Shown in pieces: positions 16,345-19,285 of a DNA stretch of 19,285 nucleotides. The first letter of the stretch is position 1; each line of letters starts with the position of its first letter. Source of the DNA: Candidatus Poribacteria bacterium. GTDB taxonomy: Bacteria; Poribacteria; WGA-4E; GCA-2687025. The DNA lies in contig JAQBWJ010000003.1 of NCBI GenBank assembly GCA_027625215.1, positions 1 to 19,285 on the forward strand, read 5' to 3'. Made by a program: the position numbers and the translations under genes. Below the pieces are notes generated by a model. The model saw only the letters and a list, made by a program, of their open reading frames with translations, searched no databases and had not been told where the DNA came from.

Positions 16345-17163
16345 GTGGACGGTTGGCATTTCCTCATCGGGCTCATCGGCATATCGGGGATCGCGTTGGG
16401 CGTTGTGGGGACGCTTCTGTGGCAGCGCGGACGCTCGAAGTCGGCGGTGCGGCGCGACGGCGAATCCGTCTCTAATATCGCGCGCGGACTCGCCCACGAA
16501 ATCCGCAACCCGCTGAATACGATCTCGATCACGCTCCAACTGCTGGAAGAAGATATGGCGCTGGGAACGCCCGTCTCGACGGACGAGCTCCGCGACCAAC
16601 TCAGCCGAGTCCGCCGCGAGATTGACCGCCTCGAACGCATCCTCGCCGACTTTCAACGGTACGCCCGCCTGATGCAGGCTCGCCCCGAACCGACCGACCT
16701 CGCCCGCCTCGTGACGGACGTGTTGGAGTTCGTTCAACCCGAAGCCGACCGCGCCGGAGTCGAATTGATTCGCCATATTGGAGCGACGCCGCTCACTCAA
16801 GCCGACCCCGCGCTGCTGCGTCAGGCGTTCCTGAACCTCGCGCTGAACGCCTTCCAAGCGATGGAAGACGGTGGTACGCTTACCGTCACGGTAGAATCGG
16901 ACGCAACCCGGATCGAGGTGACGTTTGAAGACACCGGACTCGGCGTCCCCGACAACGCCCGCGACCGCCTCTTCGAGCCGTTCTTTTCGACCAAGAAAGG
17001 CGGCACGGGGTTGGGGTTGGCGGTCGTGAAACAGGTCGCCGAAGCGCACGGCGGCGACGTTTCCCTCGACAGCGAGACGGGACGCGGCGCGCGATTCACC
17101 GTCCATCTGCCGATCACCCAAAACGGACGACCCGTTCAACACCCGACACGCGAGGACTCATGA
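16345..17163 (+). CDS. Sensor histidine kinase, minimal NtrB-like
   Basis: 272 residues from the GTG at 16345, with GAGG at 16334-16337 seven nt upstream. One N-terminal membrane segment (about residues 6-26) is followed almost directly by the dimerisation and phosphoacceptor domain with HEIRNPLN (H51), then the HATPase domain: N-box NLALNAFQAM (N168), DTGLG (196-200), F-box EPFFSTK (211-217) and GGTGLGL (219-225). All catalytic boxes are intact. No periplasmic sensor, PAS or HAMP domain is present, so the signal may reach it through the membrane segment or a partner. Its stop overlaps the start of the response regulator (ATGA at 17160-17163), making a cognate pair. It begins 23 nt after the DUF1828-like gene. 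Confidence 0.95.
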   Translation: MDGWHFLIGLIGISGIALGVVGTLLWQRGRSKSAVRRDGESVSNIARGLAHEIRNPLNTISITLQLLEEDMALGTPVSTDELRDQLSRVRREIDRLERILADFQRYARLMQARPEPTDLARLVTDVLEFVQPEADRAGVELIRHIGATPLTQADPALLRQAFLNLALNAFQAMEDGGTLTVTVESDATRIEVTFEDTGLGVPDNARDRLFEPFFSTKKGGTGLGLAVVKQVAEAHGGDVSLDSETGRGARFTVHLPITQNGRPVQHPTREDS

Positions 17164-18533
17164 GCGACGCCCCAACCATCCTCATTGTGGACGACGACAC
17201 AACCGAACGCGAAACGATTGGGCGCATCTTCCGCAATGAAGGGTACGGCATCCTCGACGCGGCGGACGGCGCGTCCGCGCTGGAGATGCTTGAAGACCAT
17301 CGCGTCACGGTGCTGCTCACCGACTTGAAGATGCCCGGCATCGACGGCATGGAACTGCTCGAACAGGCGCAGGCGCTTCAACCCGGCATTCAGGTGATTG
17401 TGATGACGGGGTACGGCTCGGTGGAAGGCGCGGTCGAGGCGATGCACGCCGGAGCCGCCGACTTCCTTCAAAAGCCGCTCGACGTGCAGACGACCCGCGC
17501 CAGAGTCCGCAAGGCGATTGAAAAACACCGTCTGCAGGCGACGAACCTTGCGCTTCAGGAACAACTTGATCGCACGTCGGGGTTGGACAACATGATCGGG
17601 CGATCCGCCGCGATGGAGTCGGTCTACCGCATGGTGCGTCGGGTCGCGCCGACGAACGCGACGGCGCTCATTCTCGGCGACAGCGGGACGGGGAAGGAGT
17701 TGATCGCCCACGCGATCCACCACCTCAGCCCGCGCAAAGACCGACGTTTCCTCGCGTTCAACTGCGCCGCCGTGACGCGCGAGTTGGTCGAGAGCGAACT
17801 GTTCGGCTACAACCGAGGGGCGTTCACGGGAGCCGTCCGCGACAAGCCGGGCTACTTCGAGGAGGCGAACGGCGGCACGCTGTTTCTTGACGAAATCGGC
17901 GAGATGACGGTCGAAGCGCAGGCGAAACTCCTCCGCGTGTTGGAGGAGCGGGAGATCATGCGCGTCGGCGGGACGAAGGCGATCCCCATCGACGTGCGGA
18001 TCATCGCCGCGACGAACCGCAACCTCGCCGAGTGGGTGGCGAACGGCAAGTTCCGCGAAGACCTGTTCTACCGCATCAACGTCTTCCCCATCGAAATCCC
18101 GCCGCTGCGGGAGCGACGCGGGGACATCCCCCTGCTCGCCGAGCACTTCCTTCGGCAGTCATCGGAGGAGCACGGCGTGTCGCCCAAGCGGTTCGACCGC
18201 GCCGCGATGGAGGCGTTGCAGGCGCACGAGTGGAGCGGCAACGTGCGCGAGCTCCGCAACCTCGTATCGTATCTGACATTGAGCGCCGAGGACGACGTGA
18301 TCACCCCCGCCGACCTTCCGGACGCGATCACGTCGAAGGCTGCGCCGACCTCCGGCGGAGACGGCTTCCGCGTCGGCATGACGATGGAGGACATGGAGCG
18401 CGAGGCGATCCTGCAAACGCTCGACGCGGCGGACGGCAACAAGACGAAAGCCGCCAAACTGCTCGGCATCGGGCTGCGGACGCTGTATCGGAAGTTGGAG
18501 AGTTACGGGGTCGGGACGGAGGACGAGTCGTAA
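17160..18533 (+). CDS. Sigma-54-dependent response regulator, NtrC family
   Basis: 457 residues with the three NtrC-type domains. The receiver (about 5-120) has D11, D12, phosphoacceptor D55, T83 and K105. The AAA+ sigma-54 activation domain (about 143-370) has Walker A GDSGTGKE (173-180), the sigma-54 contact loop GAFTGA (220-225), Walker B GGTLFLDEIGEM (238-249) and arginine finger region FREDLFYR (298-305). The Fis-type helix-turn-helix is at about 413-446 (NKTKAAKLLGIGLRTLYRKL). All key residues are present, so phosphorylation by the adjacent kinase should drive open-complex formation at sigma-54 promoters. The subgroup (NtrC, ZraR or AtoC type) cannot be told. I found no convincing -24/-12 site in the gaps of this window, so its targets probably lie elsewhere. 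Confidence 0.96.
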   Translation: MSDAPTILIVDDDTTERETIGRIFRNEGYGILDAADGASALEMLEDHRVTVLLTDLKMPGIDGMELLEQAQALQPGIQVIVMTGYGSVEGAVEAMHAGAADFLQKPLDVQTTRARVRKAIEKHRLQATNLALQEQLDRTSGLDNMIGRSAAMESVYRMVRRVAPTNATALILGDSGTGKELIAHAIHHLSPRKDRRFLAFNCAAVTRELVESELFGYNRGAFTGAVRDKPGYFEEANGGTLFLDEIGEMTVEAQAKLLRVLEEREIMRVGGTKAIPIDVRIIAATNRNLAEWVANGKFREDLFYRINVFPIEIPPLRERRGDIPLLAEHFLRQSSEEHGVSPKRFDRAAMEALQAHEWSGNVRELRNLVSYLTLSAEDDVITPADLPDAITSKAAPTSGGDGFRVGMTMEDMEREAILQTLDAADGNKTKAAKLLGIGLRTLYRKLESYGVGTEDES

Positions 18534-18614
18534 ACGTTTGCCCTACACACTCTCATTGATCCGATATATGTATGTGGGCAAGTTCGTTCCATCGACCCCA
18601 TCGTGAGGGCTCAC

Positions 18615-19285
18615 ATGACTCTTCGGCGATTTCGACCGATTGTATGGATCACGTTCATTGTCACTGTGTTGTTTGCGAAGTCGCAAGATTACGAGTTAGT
18701 CCCCGCCTTCACGAATCTCGACAACGTACAGCAAGTGCTATTATACGATCCGCCAGACACCTATTATGTCTCGTCATGGGATATGACCGACGGGATGCGA
18801 TTGTTGCGAACGGCGAACTCCGGGGCGACATGGCAGACACTAGCGTCCGGCTTGGGGAACACCTTCAACTTCGACGATGGGTTCGGTCCATTTCCAAACG
18901 GGACGTATGCAATCTGTCGCCAATTTCGAAATGTTGTCTACAAGCAGGTATCGGATAGCCTCCATCGCAGCGAAGATGGTGGACAGACGTGGGATGAGAT
19001 CGAGGTGAGTTTCCTGAATATCGATACCTCGCTCGACGACGTCGCCTCGTCGCCGGACGATCCCGATCTGGTCCTCTTTCATTGGCGGGGACGCGCGTCG
19101 TCGAAGGGTTATGTGTTCCGAAATGTCGTCACGAATGAGACAAACGGAGACGGTCGGATCGGGAACAATGGAGTCGGTACTTTTTGGACTCATCCCGAAA
19201 CGGGCGACGTATACGCTGGATATACTTCCGGCACAGAAGTGCGTGGTATCGTACGCCTGAACTTTGAGACGATATCGGTCGACTC
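18615..19285 (+). CDS. Secreted Asp-box (BNR) repeat protein, 3' end outside window
   Basis: An open frame runs from the ATG at 18615 to the right edge (223 codons) without a stop. GAGGG at 18605-18609 lies 5 nt before the ATG. The N-terminus MTLRRFRPIVWITF with a hydrophobic core to about residue 20 and AKS-Q looks like a signal peptide. Two Asp-box motifs are visible: RTANSGATW (65-73) and RSEDGGQTW (118-126), which mark blades of sialidase or Ycf48-like beta-propellers. A further VASSPDDPDLVLF segment (143-155) is typical of such exo-sialidase or glycosidase-like propellers. The substrate is unknown; only two or three blades are in view. Base composition is lower in GC than the upstream genes (one hand-counted line 47%), so it may have a separate history. 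Confidence 0.85.
   Translation, partial: MTLRRFRPIVWITFIVTVLFAKSQDYELVPAFTNLDNVQQVLLYDPPDTYYVSSWDMTDGMRLLRTANSGATWQTLASGLGNTFNFDDGFGPFPNGTYAICRQFRNVVYKQVSDSLHRSEDGGQTWDEIEVSFLNIDTSLDDVASSPDDPDLVLFHWRGRASSKGYVFRNVVTNETNGDGRIGNNGVGTFWTHPETGDVYAGYTSGTEVRGIVRLNFETISVD

Noticed and set aside
17136..18146. A 336-codon minus-strand frame opposite the response regulator
   Set aside because: Shadow of a firmly identified gene; Arg/His/Val-rich composition without motifs.

Overview
The window comes from a GC-rich, Gram-negative-type (diderm) bacterium. An LptE-like outer-membrane lipoprotein, separate SecD and SecF proteins and an NtrC-type sigma-54 activator all point to a double-membrane cell. Several starts are TTG or GTG. 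I cannot assign a phylum from the sequence alone. The ordinary genes look like those of an uncultured candidate phylum, but that is only an impression. I see no rRNA, tRNA, CRISPR array, transposase or integrase.

Left part (1-8545), unrecognised envelope-type genes. A gene cut by the left edge (+) runs convergently into two minus-strand genes. Those two form a small operon: a 1968-residue membrane-anchored protein built of repeated beta-sandwich-like modules, followed with a 17-nt overlap by a secreted ~300-residue protein. By my hand alignment the secreted protein and the left-edge protein share one domain. The left-edge protein carries one partial, one nearly complete and one truncated copy. 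The fold pattern recalls N-formylglutamate amidohydrolase-like enzymes, with candidate catalytic His and Glu kept in the small secreted protein but altered in the tandem copies. This is the part of the window most likely to hold something undescribed.

Middle part (8546-15384), housekeeping. A 272-nt divergent region leads into rpsO (S15) and pnp (polynucleotide phosphorylase with an unusual Gly/Arg/Asp-rich tail), then lptE, a roughly 300-nt gap with a promoter candidate, secD and secF. These genes serve RNA decay, LPS assembly and protein export.

Right part (15390-19285). Directly behind secF, in the same operon layout, sit two small lower-GC genes resembling the DUF6978 and DUF1828 families. 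They overlap by ATGA and look like an accessory cassette. They are followed by a two-component pair (a minimal single-TM histidine kinase and an NtrC-family sigma-54 activator, again overlapping by ATGA). The window ends inside a secreted Asp-box (BNR) repeat protein of lower GC. Genes from secD to the response regulator are spaced -4 to +23 nt apart and could be co-transcribed.
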